Below, in pieces: positions 1-9,017 of a stretch of 64,000 bases of DNA. The translations under genes and the position numbers were made by a program. Source of the DNA: an uncultured Clostridium sp. GTDB taxonomy: Bacteria; Bacillota; Clostridia; Oscillospirales; Butyricicoccaceae. The stretch lies in assembly GCA_947427035.1 (NCBI GenBank), contig CANEGK010000001.1, positions 1 to 64,000 on the forward strand. The letters run 5' to 3'. How positions within the stretch are numbered: position 1 is the first letter of the stretch; each line of letters begins with the position of its first letter. The notes under the pieces are model-generated. The model was given only the letters and a program-made list of their open reading frames with translations. It ran no database searches and was not told the origin of the DNA.

Positions 1-73
1 TCATGCTTACCATGTCGCCGTCAAAGAACACTATCGTTTTTTCAGTTTTGGCGATGCCATGCTGATTCTATAA
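1..73 (+). CDS. queA: QueA C-terminal fragment (partial, 5' end outside window)
   Basis: The window opens inside a plus-strand reading frame (first full codon at base 2) that ends with TAA at 71-73. The last residues read YRFFSFGDAMLIL, which closely matches the conserved C-terminus of S-adenosylmethionine:tRNA ribosyltransferase-isomerase (YRFFSxGDAMxI). That enzyme adds the ribosyl moiety of SAM to preQ1 in tRNA during queuosine synthesis. Only 23 residues are visible, so the call rests on this one motif. A tgt gene at 17956-19086 supports a queuosine pathway in this organism. A strong hairpin terminator follows at 86-124. Confidence 0.8.
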   Translation, partial: HAYHVAVKEHYRFFSFGDAMLIL

Positions 74-85
74 CCGTATGAAAGA

Positions 86-124
86 AAGAATCGGAAGCGA
101 TACGGCCGCTTCCGATTCTTTTTT
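86..124. terminator. Bidirectional intrinsic terminator
   Basis: A perfect 14-bp stem (86-99 AAGAATCGGAAGCG with 107-120) and a 7-nt loop, followed by a T-run to 124. It lies between the convergent queA (plus) and the transglutaminase gene (minus), so it probably serves both. Confidence 0.85.
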
Positions 125-137
125 ACCAATGCAATCT

Positions 138-2429
138 TCAATGCAGGCCAAACAGATAGCGAAACAGCAGACGTTTCCAGAGCGGAAGGCTTTGATCAAT
201 CCGAAGTTCTTCTGCTTCAAGCCAGCGCAATATCGTATCATGTTCATCCTGCGTCAGTGTATGTTGGCTGAACCGCGCCTTTTGCGCCAGTCTTTCAACC
301 TCTTCATTTTTTCGAAGTCCCCAGGGCTGCAGGGGCAGCAGATAGCCATAAGCGTTGAGAGCCGAACCATTGATGTCCGTTCCCTGTGTTTTTCGCCGGC
401 GCAGCCAGCGCAGGTATAAACGCCGCAGCACCAATATCGCGGCGGTCAGTGCCAACACAGCGGGGTAAAGCATCCAGCGCAGATTTGCCGCCTCTTCTTT
501 CTGCGGCAGCACCTGTTCTTCTGTGGGCGGTACCGAATCGGCATCTTCCTCCGGCGCTGTATGATCTGCCGTATCATCCTGAGGCGGTTCAACGGGGGAT
601 TCTTCCGGCAAAGGCTCGGCCGCAGTATCCTGTAAAACCGGATCTTCTCTGATAGCCGGCGTGACCTCAACAGGGTGCCAGCCGTAGCCGTCCAAATAAA
701 TCTCTATCCATACATGAGCTGCTGAATCCGGTATATCAAACGTGCCGGGCTCGAGCATTGTTGCAGCATAACCGCCCACATAACGCGCCGGTATTCCCAT
801 AGAGCGCAGCAGCAATGTCGCGGCGCTGGCAAAATGCATACAGTAACCCCGGCGGCTTTGCGTCAAGAAATAAGTAACAAAGTCTGCCCCCTGGGGCATG
901 GTCGGCGTTTCTGCGTCATATTCGGTAGTGACATCCAACATGTATGCCACTTTCCAGGCGGCTGCTACACGTTCACGGTATGGCTCGGGAATAGATTCCA
1001 CACTGGGGCTATAATCCCTGCTCAGTTGTTCGGCTTCTTGTAACCAAGGTGCAATATTATCCAGAAAATCAGAAGGGAAATCTGTATAGTTTTGATAAAC
1101 AAAATATCGATAGGCCATTTCCGTTTCCTCGACCTCATGCATGCGCGATTCTGTTCCTCGCAGCAGCTCATCCGGAGGATAGTAATAAAACGTGTATGTG
1201 CGCGCACCGTTGTAGGGCGACAGGTAAATATCCCGTACAAACGACGCATTATTCACCGTACCGTCGCCTGAACTGGGAATCAACTGGCTGGGGTAATATA
1301 CACAGCTTCTCGGTGCGGCTATGTTTTCAATATCTATGCTGTAAGGGGGCGTGCTGAGCGTGTTGGTAAAAAAGGGGAAGTACGCCGGCTGGTTTATGCC
1401 GCGCCAGTCTGTATCAAACATCTGGGAAAAGCTCTGATACTCTTCATCGCTCAATTGAAGCCAGCTTGTCCCGTTGTAACGCGCCGCCGCATAGCCGCGC
1501 AAATACACACGCCCCGGCGTTTCGGCTGTGATACGCAGCACTGTGTCTCCCGTGTACTGCAAGGGGCCGGCCGAAGCCAGATCAACTGTCATAGAGGAGC
1601 TTACGGTAGCAGACGAACCGGGGAGTGTATAGGAAACAGCGCTGTTCCTTGTTAACTGGGAAACAATTCGGGAACCAAGCTCTGTCAGACACGCATACGC
1701 CTCGTTTGCCCATGCCGGATGCCTGTAGTCGGCCTGCGGCATACAAACGCTCAGCAAAAACAGAAGAGCAGCACAACCGAGCAGAGCTGATGCAGCAAAA
1801 CGATAGAGCCCATTGGCTGATGTCCCGCGCAACAGAGAGGTAAGGAGCAATACCAGCCAGCAGGCTGTTGTCGCCATAAACGCCGGCCACCATGGCAGGA
1901 CATTGGCCAGTAAGGCTGGCATCAACGGTGCCAGCGTCAGTACAATCGTCAGACAGGTGCTGTGTCTGTCCACTATTGCCCACCCCAGCATAAAAGCCAG
2001 CAGTGCGGCTGCCATGATCAAAAAAAATATCTGTACTTCGTCCCACTTTTGTGGTGTCAGCTTTGAGGGCAGAGCAATTGGCTCTGTAATATGCAGCTGT
2101 TTGGCCAATAAATTGACAATGTCTGCATAGACAGCAAAAGCGCCGGCTTTGATTTCTTCCCATCGATGCCACACAAAAAGCGCATACCCGACGCCTAGAA
2201 TCAGAAGCGGAATCCAGCGCCGCCGCGGCAGAACAAAGGCAACCGTGAAAACGACACTCAATCCCGCGCAGCAAACAAATAACTCCGGCGCCGGACGGAT
2301 GGAATAGGCGCTGACAAAGGATGACATCGTGCCCAGCAAAACCAGCAAAAGCAAAACGCCATCCAGCAGTATATTCCCCAGAGTGTATCCTATGCTTCCA
2401 CCGCTTTTTCCTCCGGCGCCTGTGCGCAT
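138..2429 (-). CDS. Membrane transglutaminase-like protein (TgpA/YebA type)
   Basis: A 763-residue integral membrane protein. The N-terminal third holds several hydrophobic segments. An extracytoplasmic transglutaminase core follows, with the Cys in RGYCMHFAS, the His in AHVWIEIY and the third-position acid in GWHPVEVTPA (Glu where many family members have Asp). After a Pro/Glu-rich linker there is one more membrane segment and a cytoplasmic tail (DUF4129-like placement). I chose ATG 2429 because AAGGAGG sits just upstream; a longer frame to 2492 has no such site. It overlaps the DUF58 gene by 40 bases and is the last gene of a moxR-DUF58-transglutaminase operon, a common arrangement linked to envelope or chaperone roles. 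Substrate unknown. Confidence 0.85.
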   Translation of the reverse strand: MRTGAGGKSGGSIGYTLGNILLDGVLLLLVLLGTMSSFVSAYSIRPAPELFVCCAGLSVVFTVAFVLPRRRWIPLLILGVGYALFVWHRWEEIKAGAFAVYADIVNLLAKQLHITEPIALPSKLTPQKWDEVQIFFLIMAAALLAFMLGWAIVDRHSTCLTIVLTLAPLMPALLANVLPWWPAFMATTACWLVLLLTSLLRGTSANGLYRFAASALLGCAALLFLLSVCMPQADYRHPAWANEAYACLTELGSRIVSQLTRNSAVSYTLPGSSATVSSSMTVDLASAGPLQYTGDTVLRITAETPGRVYLRGYAAARYNGTSWLQLSDEEYQSFSQMFDTDWRGINQPAYFPFFTNTLSTPPYSIDIENIAAPRSCVYYPSQLIPSSGDGTVNNASFVRDIYLSPYNGARTYTFYYYPPDELLRGTESRMHEVEETEMAYRYFVYQNYTDFPSDFLDNIAPWLQEAEQLSRDYSPSVESIPEPYRERVAAAWKVAYMLDVTTEYDAETPTMPQGADFVTYFLTQSRRGYCMHFASAATLLLRSMGIPARYVGGYAATMLEPGTFDIPDSAAHVWIEIYLDGYGWHPVEVTPAIREDPVLQDTAAEPLPEESPVEPPQDDTADHTAPEEDADSVPPTEEQVLPQKEEAANLRWMLYPAVLALTAAILVLRRLYLRWLRRRKTQGTDINGSALNAYGYLLPLQPWGLRKNEEVERLAQKARFSQHTLTQDEHDTILRWLEAEELRIDQSLPLWKRLLFRYLFGLH

Positions 2430-3436
2430 AGTCCGTCCTCCTTTTCTGCGGTAATGTGGAAATGGCGGACATTGTCCCAACCCTGTACGCACAGCTTTGT
2501 TTCTAAAACAGAGTGCCCGGTTTCCGGCGCAGGATCGGCCAAGGCTGCCGCCAAAAACGCCTTACGCCCGTGTTCGTCAGCGATCTGATAGCTGCGCAGC
2601 CGGCTGTCCAGCGGCTGTACCCATTGTACAAAGAAAATATGCCCTTTTTCCAGTAACAGACGGCAGTATCCGTCCAGCCTGTCAAAAATCCGATCCATGT
2701 CATCAGCCGAACCAAAGTGGTCAAAGGTCAGCAAAATCGGAGCTTTCTGCGCCTCGAGCGTTTCTCTTACAATGAGCTCCTCACGCTTGGAAGAAAGCTT
2801 CCAATGTATCGAACGTATCGGGTCACCGGGGCGATAAGCGCGCAAATCATAATCTTCGCCCGGGCCGCCGCCATGACGAAGCCGCAGCACATTAGCGCTG
2901 CCGGCATTTTCACCCATGTTATCCGGGAGAGGCTTAACCTGGGCCGCAACAGGGAAAACGGTCAGACAGGCCCTGGCAGACGGGCGTCGAATGGCAAACA
3001 GTCCCAGGCAATCGCACACGCGGACATGTTCGATACAGCATTCCAACAACCCGCAATGAGACGTCGCTGCCTGTTGATACAGCTTGTCTTCAAACTCCCG
3101 GCTATTCATCGTCATTCTTTCTGCGTTTTTAAAGCCCGTTAGAAGATTGACGCTCTTAAATATCCAGGTCACATGTGCAATCGGCAACTTAAACCGGCTT
3201 TTCAGCTCGATGTCCCATCCCGTTTTCACACCGCGCTGCACCGTATATACGTCAGGTGTTATCGTAATATGACACCCCAATATGGCCGGCAGACTGAGCG
3301 CAAGTGCCAAAAAAGGAAGGCAGACCACCAACATCCACAGAAACCAGGCAATATAGCTGGTATTGAAAACATGAAACAGAAAGGCAGCCAGCAGCGCCGC
3401 CGCATAAAGCACCCGAGAACGCAGCATCATTCTCAC
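2390..3436 (-). CDS. DUF58 domain-containing membrane protein
   Basis: 348 residues with two hydrophobic segments near the N-terminus (about residues 8-50), then a cytoplasmic DUF58 region carrying the typical DLRAYRPGDPIRSIHWKLSSKREELIVRE block (about residues 200-225). DUF58 proteins have a von Willebrand A-like fold and are nearly always encoded beside MoxR AAA+ ATPases, as here. The start is a GTG at 3436 overlapping the moxR stop codon by four bases (GTGA), indicating translational coupling; ATG codons at 3430 and 3427 are alternatives. Probably works with MoxR and the following transglutaminase at the membrane; biochemical role not established for the family. Confidence 0.88.
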   Translation of the reverse strand: MRMMLRSRVLYAAALLAAFLFHVFNTSYIAWFLWMLVVCLPFLALALSLPAILGCHITITPDVYTVQRGVKTGWDIELKSRFKLPIAHVTWIFKSVNLLTGFKNAERMTMNSREFEDKLYQQAATSHCGLLECCIEHVRVCDCLGLFAIRRPSARACLTVFPVAAQVKPLPDNMGENAGSANVLRLRHGGGPGEDYDLRAYRPGDPIRSIHWKLSSKREELIVRETLEAQKAPILLTFDHFGSADDMDRIFDRLDGYCRLLLEKGHIFFVQWVQPLDSRLRSYQIADEHGRKAFLAAALADPAPETGHSVLETKLCVQGWDNVRHFHITAEKEDGLCAQAPEEKAVEA

Positions 3437-4362
3437 CGCAAACGGGGCGCTTGAACCGATTGCATGATTTCAAGTGCCAGCTTATTTTTATCCGCATCAC
3501 TCTGCGGAGGAAGCAGCAGCCGATGGGCAATCACATCGCAAAACAGGCGCTGTACATCTGCTGGTGTGCCTGTCTGACGGCCGGGCCCCCGTGCCGGGGC
3601 GCGGCTGACAGCTGCCAGAGCCAGCGCTGCGCGCGGACTTGCGCCCTGCGCCACATCCCTTCGATTTCTTGTTGCGCCTACCAGCCGAACGATATACTCC
3701 AGCACTTCATCAGAAATATAAACACGCGCAGCCTCTTCACGCAAGAGCTCCAAATCGGTGCTGCTCATCACCTGCCGGACTTCTTCTGCCATGCGGCCGC
3801 CTGCTTTTCGGCGCAGCAGTTCAATTTCGTCCTCAGGCTTGGGGTAACCGATGGACAGCCGCAGCATAAAGCGATCCATCTGTGAATCGGGCAGAAGCTG
3901 CGTTCCCGACGCGCCGGCAGGGTTCTGAGTGGCGATGACCAGAAAAGGGCGGGGAACAGGATGTATAACGCCGTCAACCGTCACCTGTCCTTCTTCCATG
4001 GCTTCCAGCAGCGCTGACTGTGTACGGCTCGTTGCCCGGTTCAGTTCATCGGCCAGCAGCAGGTTGCACAGCACCGCGCCAGGCTGGTATTCCATGCGCC
4101 CGGTTTCTTTATTGTACATTGAAAAACCCGTTAGATCAGACGGCATGACGTCGGGGGTAAACTGCACGCGGCGGTATTCCAGCCCCAGCGCACGCGAAAA
4201 TGCCAGCGCCATGGTCGTTTTCCCAACACCGGGGATATCTTCAAGCAGCACATGCCCGCCGCCCAAAACAGCGATCAGAACTTTGAGCAATACAGTGTCT
4301 TTTCCGACGACTGCCTTTTTTACCTCAGTCATGACAGCAATGACCTGTTGTTTGATGTCCAT
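3433..4362 (-). CDS. MoxR-family AAA+ ATPase
   Basis: 309 residues with Walker A GVGKTT (in LEDIPGVGKTTMA, about residue 45), Walker B LLLADELNRA (about residue 110), sensor 1 ATQNP and an arginine-containing C-terminal lid. This is the MoxR group of AAA+ ATPases, thought to act as chaperones for metal insertion or complex assembly. ATG 4362 is chosen because residues MDIKQQV begin the usual family N-terminus and AGAAGGG lies upstream; the frame is open further, but the extra 50 residues look non-coding. First gene of the operon with DUF58 and a transglutaminase protein. Confidence 0.9.
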   Translation of the reverse strand: MDIKQQVIAVMTEVKKAVVGKDTVLLKVLIAVLGGGHVLLEDIPGVGKTTMALAFSRALGLEYRRVQFTPDVMPSDLTGFSMYNKETGRMEYQPGAVLCNLLLADELNRATSRTQSALLEAMEEGQVTVDGVIHPVPRPFLVIATQNPAGASGTQLLPDSQMDRFMLRLSIGYPKPEDEIELLRRKAGGRMAEEVRQVMSSTDLELLREEAARVYISDEVLEYIVRLVGATRNRRDVAQGASPRAALALAAVSRAPARGPGRQTGTPADVQRLFCDVIAHRLLLPPQSDADKNKLALEIMQSVQAPRLR

Positions 4363-4428
4363 AAATCCATTCCCTTCTGTACTTGAAAGCAACATATTTG
4401 GTAAACTGCAGGATTCACAGCTTTTCTG

Positions 4429-4457
4429 TTGAAAATGTATGTAAAGTGGTGTATGAT
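4429..4457 (+). promoter_or_regulatory. Predicted sigma-A promoter for the alkyltransferase-like/mntP operon
   Basis: TTGAAA (4429-4434), 17-bp spacer, TATGAT (4452-4457). It lies about 130 bases upstream of the start at 4592, in the divergent gap with moxR. Sequence match only. Confidence 0.5.
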
Positions 4458-4591
4458 AAAAGCCGTTGCAAAAATGCAGTCTGTCCCTATCAGACCGTGA
4501 CGGCACTTTCATATTATCATAAAATCCAACAGATTTCTATTCCGTATTGTGCCGCCGATTGACAAAACTTAGAATCATTGAGGAACGCTGG

Positions 4592-4936
4592 ATGCCACAA
4601 AATACCTTTCAAAAAGTCTATGACATCGTAAAGCACATTCCCAAGGGGTGTGTGACTACATACGGCCAAATCGCCCGCCTGATGGGCAACCCACGCATGT
4701 CGCGCGTAGTGGGCTATGCGCTGCACGTCAACCCCGAACCCGGCGTCGTGCCCTGCCATCGTGTTGTCAACCGTTTTGGCGGCCTAGCCGAAGCTTTTGC
4801 GTTTGGCGGCGTTAACCGTCAACGCATTTTGCTGGAGCAGGAGGGGATCGGCTTCCGTTCTGATGGAACAGTTAATCTGGAACGCCACATGTGGTATGGA
4901 GAAGAGTATATTATAGAAACAGGAGGCCCTGTATGA
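4592..4936 (+). CDS. MGMT-family DNA-binding domain protein (short alkyltransferase)
   Basis: 114 residues corresponding only to the C-terminal DNA-binding/active-site domain of O6-methylguanine-DNA methyltransferases. It keeps the acceptor-cysteine motif VPCHRVV and the helix-turn-helix region [12 protein letters not shown]. Because the Cys is present, it differs from the ATL proteins that carry Trp at this place, so it could be an active but minimal alkyltransferase. ATG 4592 has GAGGA nine bases upstream. Its TGA overlaps the mntP ATG (ATGA at 4933-4936). A full-length relative, Ogt, is at 10321-10824, so the window holds two members of the family. Confidence 0.88.
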   Translation: MPQNTFQKVYDIVKHIPKGCVTTYGQIARLMGNPRMSRVVGYALHVNPEPGVVPCHRVVNRFGGLAEAFAFGGVNRQRILLEQEGIGFRSDGTVNLERHMWYGEEYIIETGGPV

Positions 4937-5499
4937 ACCTGCTTGAACTTTTTCTCATCGCCGTCAGCCTCTCTATGGACGCCTTTGCCGTGTCTATTTG
5001 CAAAGGGCTTTCCATCCGGAAAATCTCGTTGCAGAAAGCGCTGATTGTCGGCCTGTATTTTGGTATTTTTCAGTCGGTTATGCCGCTTTTAGGATATCTG
5101 TTGGGCCGTCAGTTTGCCGGGCTTATCACCGCCTATGATCACTGGATCACCTTTGTGCTGCTGTTTGTCATCGGCGCTAATATGATCCGTGAGAGCCGCA
5201 GTGGCGACGATGAAGAGGCCGACGCCTCGTTATCGCCGCGCGCCATGCTTCCATTGGCTGTTGCTACCAGCATTGATGCGCTGGCTGTCGGCGTTTCTTT
5301 TGCCTTTTTGAAGGTTCGCATCGTCCCTGCGGTTACATTTATTGGCGTTACCACACTGATTTTGTCTATGTTTGGCGTTAAAATCGGCAATGTGTTCGGT
5401 ATGCGCTATAAATCCCGCGCCGAACTGGCCGGCGGCGTTGTCCTCATTCTCATCGGATTGAAAATTTTGCTGGAGCATACAGGTATTTTGACGTTTTAA
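4933..5499 (+). CDS. mntP: Putative manganese efflux pump MntP
   Basis: 188 residues, six predicted membrane segments, with the two repeated family signatures: [14 protein letters not shown] near the N-terminus and [15 protein letters not shown] in the second half, both carrying the membrane Asp residues of the MntP (DUF204) family, which exports Mn(II). An AGGAGG at 4921-4926 precedes ATG 4933. It is translationally coupled to the short alkyltransferase gene. I found no convincing yybP-ykoY manganese riboswitch in the 130-base leader of this operon. Confidence 0.9.
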   Translation: MNLLELFLIAVSLSMDAFAVSICKGLSIRKISLQKALIVGLYFGIFQSVMPLLGYLLGRQFAGLITAYDHWITFVLLFVIGANMIRESRSGDDEEADASLSPRAMLPLAVATSIDALAVGVSFAFLKVRIVPAVTFIGVTTLILSMFGVKIGNVFGMRYKSRAELAGGVVLILIGLKILLEHTGILTF

Positions 5500-5567
5500 A
5501 TGGTTTCGGCGTTTACTCCGGTGCTATTTTTCACAGCAAGGGAATATAGTGTGCCGAGGTGATCGCT

Positions 5568-6296
5568 GTGTATGTTATCCGCCTGAAAACCATTCTTCGG
5601 GCCTTGGCCATTGCGGCTTTGGTGAGCTGCATTCTTTTGTTCGGCGCTGTCACATTCCGCCGCAAACAGGCCCCAAAGCCGGTTTTAGCTGTCGTTCACC
5701 CCGATGAATTTATGCTGTTTCTTGATGCAGGCCACGGTGGTATGGACGGCGGTGCTGTTTCAAGAAACGGCGTTGCCGAAGCCGATATCAACCTTGCCAT
5801 CACGCTGAAAACGCGGGCTTTTCTGCGTTTTGTGGGCGTCAGTGCTGAACTTACGCGCACCGATGCGCAGTCGCTCAATTTTAATTCGGATGCCACTGCG
5901 CGCGAAAACAAGAACGCCGATCTCTACGCCCGTCTTGCCCTGGCTAAAGCCAGACCCGAGCTGGATTTTCTCAGCATCCATCTAAATAAATTTGAGCAGG
6001 AAAAGTATTATGGCGCGCAGGTTTTTTATTCCCCCAATACAGAGCGCTCCAAAACCCTGGCGCAGTGCCTGCAAGATCATCTGCGTTCAGCGCTTGATCA
6101 AAACAACGATCGGCGGATCAAATTGTCGCCGGATGGCGTTATGCTGATGAAAAATATCAATGCGCCCGCCGTTACCATCGAATGTGGTTTTCTTTCCAAT
6201 GAGCGGGAGGAAGCCCTTTTACAGCAGGATTCTTATCAAACGAAAATCGCACTTGCCATTGCATGTGGCTATATACAATATTTAGAAACAAAATAG
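5568..6296 (+). CDS. cwlD: N-acetylmuramoyl-L-alanine amidase, CwlD-like
   Basis: 242 residues: one N-terminal membrane anchor or signal (about residues 8-30), then an Amidase_3 domain with the zinc/catalytic set visible as DAGHGGMDGG, the Glu in VAEADINL, the His in SIHLNKF and the terminal Glu in VTIECGFLSN. Size and single-domain layout fit CwlD, the sporulation amidase needed to make muramic-delta-lactam in spore cortex. A GTG at 5568 with GAGGTGAT upstream is preferred; GTG 5559 is also in frame. It lies between mntP and radA on the same strand. The cwlD name is favoured by the other sporulation genes in the window. Confidence 0.82.
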   Translation: MYVIRLKTILRALAIAALVSCILLFGAVTFRRKQAPKPVLAVVHPDEFMLFLDAGHGGMDGGAVSRNGVAEADINLAITLKTRAFLRFVGVSAELTRTDAQSLNFNSDATARENKNADLYARLALAKARPELDFLSIHLNKFEQEKYYGAQVFYSPNTERSKTLAQCLQDHLRSALDQNNDRRIKLSPDGVMLMKNINAPAVTIECGFLSNEREEALLQQDSYQTKIALAIACGYIQYLETK

Positions 6297-6307
6297 GGGA
6301 AGTCACG

Positions 6308-7678
6308 ATGGCTGGAAAAAAGAAAGTTGTATATGTGTGTTCAGATTGCGGCTTTGATACGCCCAAATGGCAGGGAAAGTGTCCTAATTGCGGCAGTTGG
6401 AATACGATGGTTGAAGAAGTTATCAACGATGTAAAGGAAAATAACTTTGCAGCTCGAACAGCCCGTCGCCCTATGACTGCACCCGTCGCCATCAGCGATG
6501 TTTCCACTGAGCACGAGCAGCGGGTGTCTACCGGGCTTTCAGAACTGGATCGCGTGTTGGGAGGCGGCATGGTCAAGGGTTCGCTGGTGCTGGTCAGCGG
6601 GGAACCCGGCATTGGAAAATCCACGTTGCTGTTGCAGGCCTGTCGCGCATTGTGTGCAACAGGTTCCGTGTTATATGTCACAGGGGAAGAGTCTTTGTCG
6701 CAAATTAAAATGCGCGCCCAAAGGCTTGATATTAATGACAGCCGTCTTCTGATTTTTGCCGAAACCGAGCTTGACGCCATCATTGCGGCGATTGAAAAAA
6801 CGCAGCCCAACATGGTCATCATTGATTCCATCCAAACCCTGTTCAATGCACAGGTTGCGTCAACGCCAGGCAGCGTTTCACAAATTCGGGACTGCACTAT
6901 GGCGCTGATGCAGTACGCAAAGACGCACGGCGTTTCCATTATTTTGGTTGGCCATGTCAATAAGGATGGCGGCATTGCCGGCCCCAAGGTGCTGGAGCAC
7001 ATGGTCGATACCGTTCTTAATTTTGAAGGAGAGCGCCACGCATCCTATCGAATGCTGCGCGCAGCCAAAAACCGCTTTGGCTCTACCAACGAAATCGGTA
7101 TTTTTGAAATGCAGGAAAAAGGCCTGGTTGTCGTCCCTAATCCCTCTGCGGCTATGCTGTCTGGACGGCCAGAGGGCGCCAGCGGCAGTTGTGTCACTGC
7201 GGTTTTAGAGGGGACGCGGCCGCTTTTGGCCGAAATTCAGGGCTTGGTTACAAAGTCGGCCTATGGCTCATCGCGCCGCACGGCGGCTGGCGTCGATTAC
7301 AACCGCGCCATGTTGCTGCTCGCTATTTTGGAAAAGAGGGGCGGGTTTATGCTGAGCGCATACGATGCTTATATCAACGTAGTGGGCGGCCTAACCCTGG
7401 ACGAACCCGCCGTCGATTTAGCTGTTGTCATGGCCATTGCCTCCAGCTATTTGGAAAGGCCGTTGTTGGACGGCCTGGCTGTTTTTGGAGAAGTGGGACT
7501 TTCCGGTGAAATCCGTTCGGTTTCCGGAGCAGCGCAAAGGGTTTCCGAACTGGCGCGGCTTGGCTTCAGCAAATGCATTGTTCCCCGTGCCTGTATCGGA
7601 CAAGTCACAGCCGCAGGAATAATGTGCATAGGCGTTTCATCGATTCAAGAGGCTTTGCAAACCGGATTCAGCAAGTAA
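6308..7678 (+). CDS. radA: DNA repair protein RadA/Sms
   Basis: 456 residues, full length. In order: a four-cysteine zinc finger (CSDCG ... CPNCG, residues 10-27), a RecA-like core with Walker A GEPGIGKST (about residue 100), the RadA-specific KNRFGS motif (about residue 258), and a C-terminal Lon-protease-like domain. RadA is a DnaB-type helicase that assists RecA in branch migration during recombination. ATG 6308 follows AGGGGA. A strong terminator at 7694-7725 ends the unit. Confidence 0.97.
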   Translation: MAGKKKVVYVCSDCGFDTPKWQGKCPNCGSWNTMVEEVINDVKENNFAARTARRPMTAPVAISDVSTEHEQRVSTGLSELDRVLGGGMVKGSLVLVSGEPGIGKSTLLLQACRALCATGSVLYVTGEESLSQIKMRAQRLDINDSRLLIFAETELDAIIAAIEKTQPNMVIIDSIQTLFNAQVASTPGSVSQIRDCTMALMQYAKTHGVSIILVGHVNKDGGIAGPKVLEHMVDTVLNFEGERHASYRMLRAAKNRFGSTNEIGIFEMQEKGLVVVPNPSAAMLSGRPEGASGSCVTAVLEGTRPLLAEIQGLVTKSAYGSSRRTAAGVDYNRAMLLLAILEKRGGFMLSAYDAYINVVGGLTLDEPAVDLAVVMAIASSYLERPLLDGLAVFGEVGLSGEIRSVSGAAQRVSELARLGFSKCIVPRACIGQVTAAGIMCIGVSSIQEALQTGFSK

Positions 7679-7693
7679 GCTGATTATATTGAC

Positions 7694-7725
7694 AAAAAGC
7701 GTGCGATAGTCATCGCACGCTTTTT
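7694..7725 (+). terminator. Intrinsic terminator after radA
   Basis: A perfect 14-bp stem, AAAAAGCGTGCGAT (7694-7707) with 7712-7725, loop AGTC, ending in TTTTT. It lies 16 bases past the radA stop. Confidence 0.9.
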
Positions 7726-7955
7726 GAATGGGCCCGCTTGACAAAATAGGCACATTTTGCGCCCTCATATTCACCCGGCGACGCCGCGCGAGTCAAGCCG
7801 CATTCGCCGTCGCTGCAATAAATACAGTCGGTCTCGCTACAGATAATGGGCAAAAACAATCACCTTCTTTATTGCACGCTGGTTATATTTTGACCGAAAA
7901 CAAGCAAAATATGATGGTCGACAAAGCATCGTTTCCATTGAAAGGAGGGGTAGAC
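7726..7955. other. Non-coding gap upstream of the adaptor gene
   Basis: 230 bases with no convincing gene. A frame open from 7728 into the adaptor gene gives an arginine-rich, low-quality peptide and is not credible. It presumably holds the promoter of the adaptor/permease pair, but I could not pick out a good -35/-10 pair. Confidence 0.5.
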
Positions 7956-9017
7956 ATGAAAAGTGTTTTTGCCGCATTTTTATGCGTTCTTATTATTCTA
8001 GGGATGTATCTGATCAGTCCATATCGTGAAAGCAAACAAATCAGCACAGTACCCGCAGTCCTGCCCGCCTGTATGGGGGTCACCGATTATGTGCTTTTGC
8101 GGGGTACCACAGTAGAGCAGGCCCGGCAGAATCTGTACGCCGAAGGCCCTGCTATTGTGGACAGGCTGTACGTCAAACCCGGCGACGAGATAACCCAGGG
8201 GCAGCCTTTGATTCAACTTGTGCCACTGTCACCCGATCAGCAATCGGCCGGCGCCCTGTATGAAGACGTACAGTCAGCCGTTTCACAAATCAGCCCCGAT
8301 TCTGTCAGCGCGGGGAACAATGTATTGAATGATGAACTTGCCGCTATCGTTTCATCAGCAGTCACAGGGCTTTCGCTGTCCGGCGAACGGGCAGAGTTCC
8401 AGCCTTACCTGCTTTGCAGCCCTATTGATGGCGTGGTCATGAAAATAAACTGCACAGCAGGGCAGGAGATCAGCGGCGTTTTGCCTTGTATCTCCGTTTC
8501 TGATTTGACACAGCTTGCCATTCAGGCACAGGTGTCTGAAAGCTCTGTTTCTCGTATTTCCGAGGGAATGGAGTGCGCAGTCACTGTAGATGCCCTGACT
8601 GGTGAAGATGTATTAAGCGGGCAGATACAAAGCATATTGCCCTATGGCCGTCAAACGGGCACCTTTGTACAGGCGGGTGAAATAAAAACCGATGTGCTCA
8701 TCAGCGTCTCCGATCCGAAGGGACGTCTCAAGCCCGGTTACAGCGCGCAAGCCAAAGCCGTAGTCAACCGCAAGGCCGAAGCACTGATCGTGCCATATTC
8801 ATGCGTTGCGCAGGATGATATGCAGCGGGAATATGTGATGATCGCGGAAAACGGGCGGGCGATAAAACATTATATCACTACCGGGTATGAGCTGGAAGAA
8901 GGGCTTGAGGTAGCGTCTGGTATCCGCGCCGATCAGCTGCTCATCTGCAATCCCGAAATGGTGGAACACGGCGATCGCATATTGATACAGATGGAGGCAT
9001 TTGATGACATATCGTGA
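7956..9017 (+). CDS. HlyD/MacA-like periplasmic adaptor protein
   Basis: 353 residues: an N-terminal membrane anchor (about residues 3-22), then the two halves of a lipoyl-like barrel-sandwich (IVDRLYVKPGDEITQGQPL at about residue 67 and LCSPIDGVVMKINCTAGQEI at about residue 152), then beta-barrel and membrane-proximal domains. Adaptors of this type join an inner-membrane transporter to the outside in MacA/YknX-like systems. ATG 7956 has AAGGAGGGG upstream. It overlaps the start of the following MacB-like permease by 14 bases. No ABC ATPase gene is next to the pair, which is unusual. Confidence 0.82.
   Translation: MKSVFAAFLCVLIILGMYLISPYRESKQISTVPAVLPACMGVTDYVLLRGTTVEQARQNLYAEGPAIVDRLYVKPGDEITQGQPLIQLVPLSPDQQSAGALYEDVQSAVSQISPDSVSAGNNVLNDELAAIVSSAVTGLSLSGERAEFQPYLLCSPIDGVVMKINCTAGQEISGVLPCISVSDLTQLAIQAQVSESSVSRISEGMECAVTVDALTGEDVLSGQIQSILPYGRQTGTFVQAGEIKTDVLISVSDPKGRLKPGYSAQAKAVVNRKAEALIVPYSCVAQDDMQREYVMIAENGRAIKHYITTGYELEEGLEVASGIRADQLLICNPEMVEHGDRILIQMEAFDDIS

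Noticed and set aside
138-419. Plus-strand small frame at 78-419
   Set aside because: It begins in the terminator and is antisense to the transglutaminase tail, with no ribosome binding site.
1582-2472. Minus-strand open frame of 296 codons inside the transglutaminase gene
   Set aside because: Same strand, other frame; rich in Cys, Arg and Ser and with no domain, while the overlapping frame has clear catalytic motifs.
4458-4591. yybP-ykoY manganese riboswitch in the leader of the mntP operon
   Set aside because: The leader has no recognisable yybP-ykoY conserved loops, and mntP is second in the operon.
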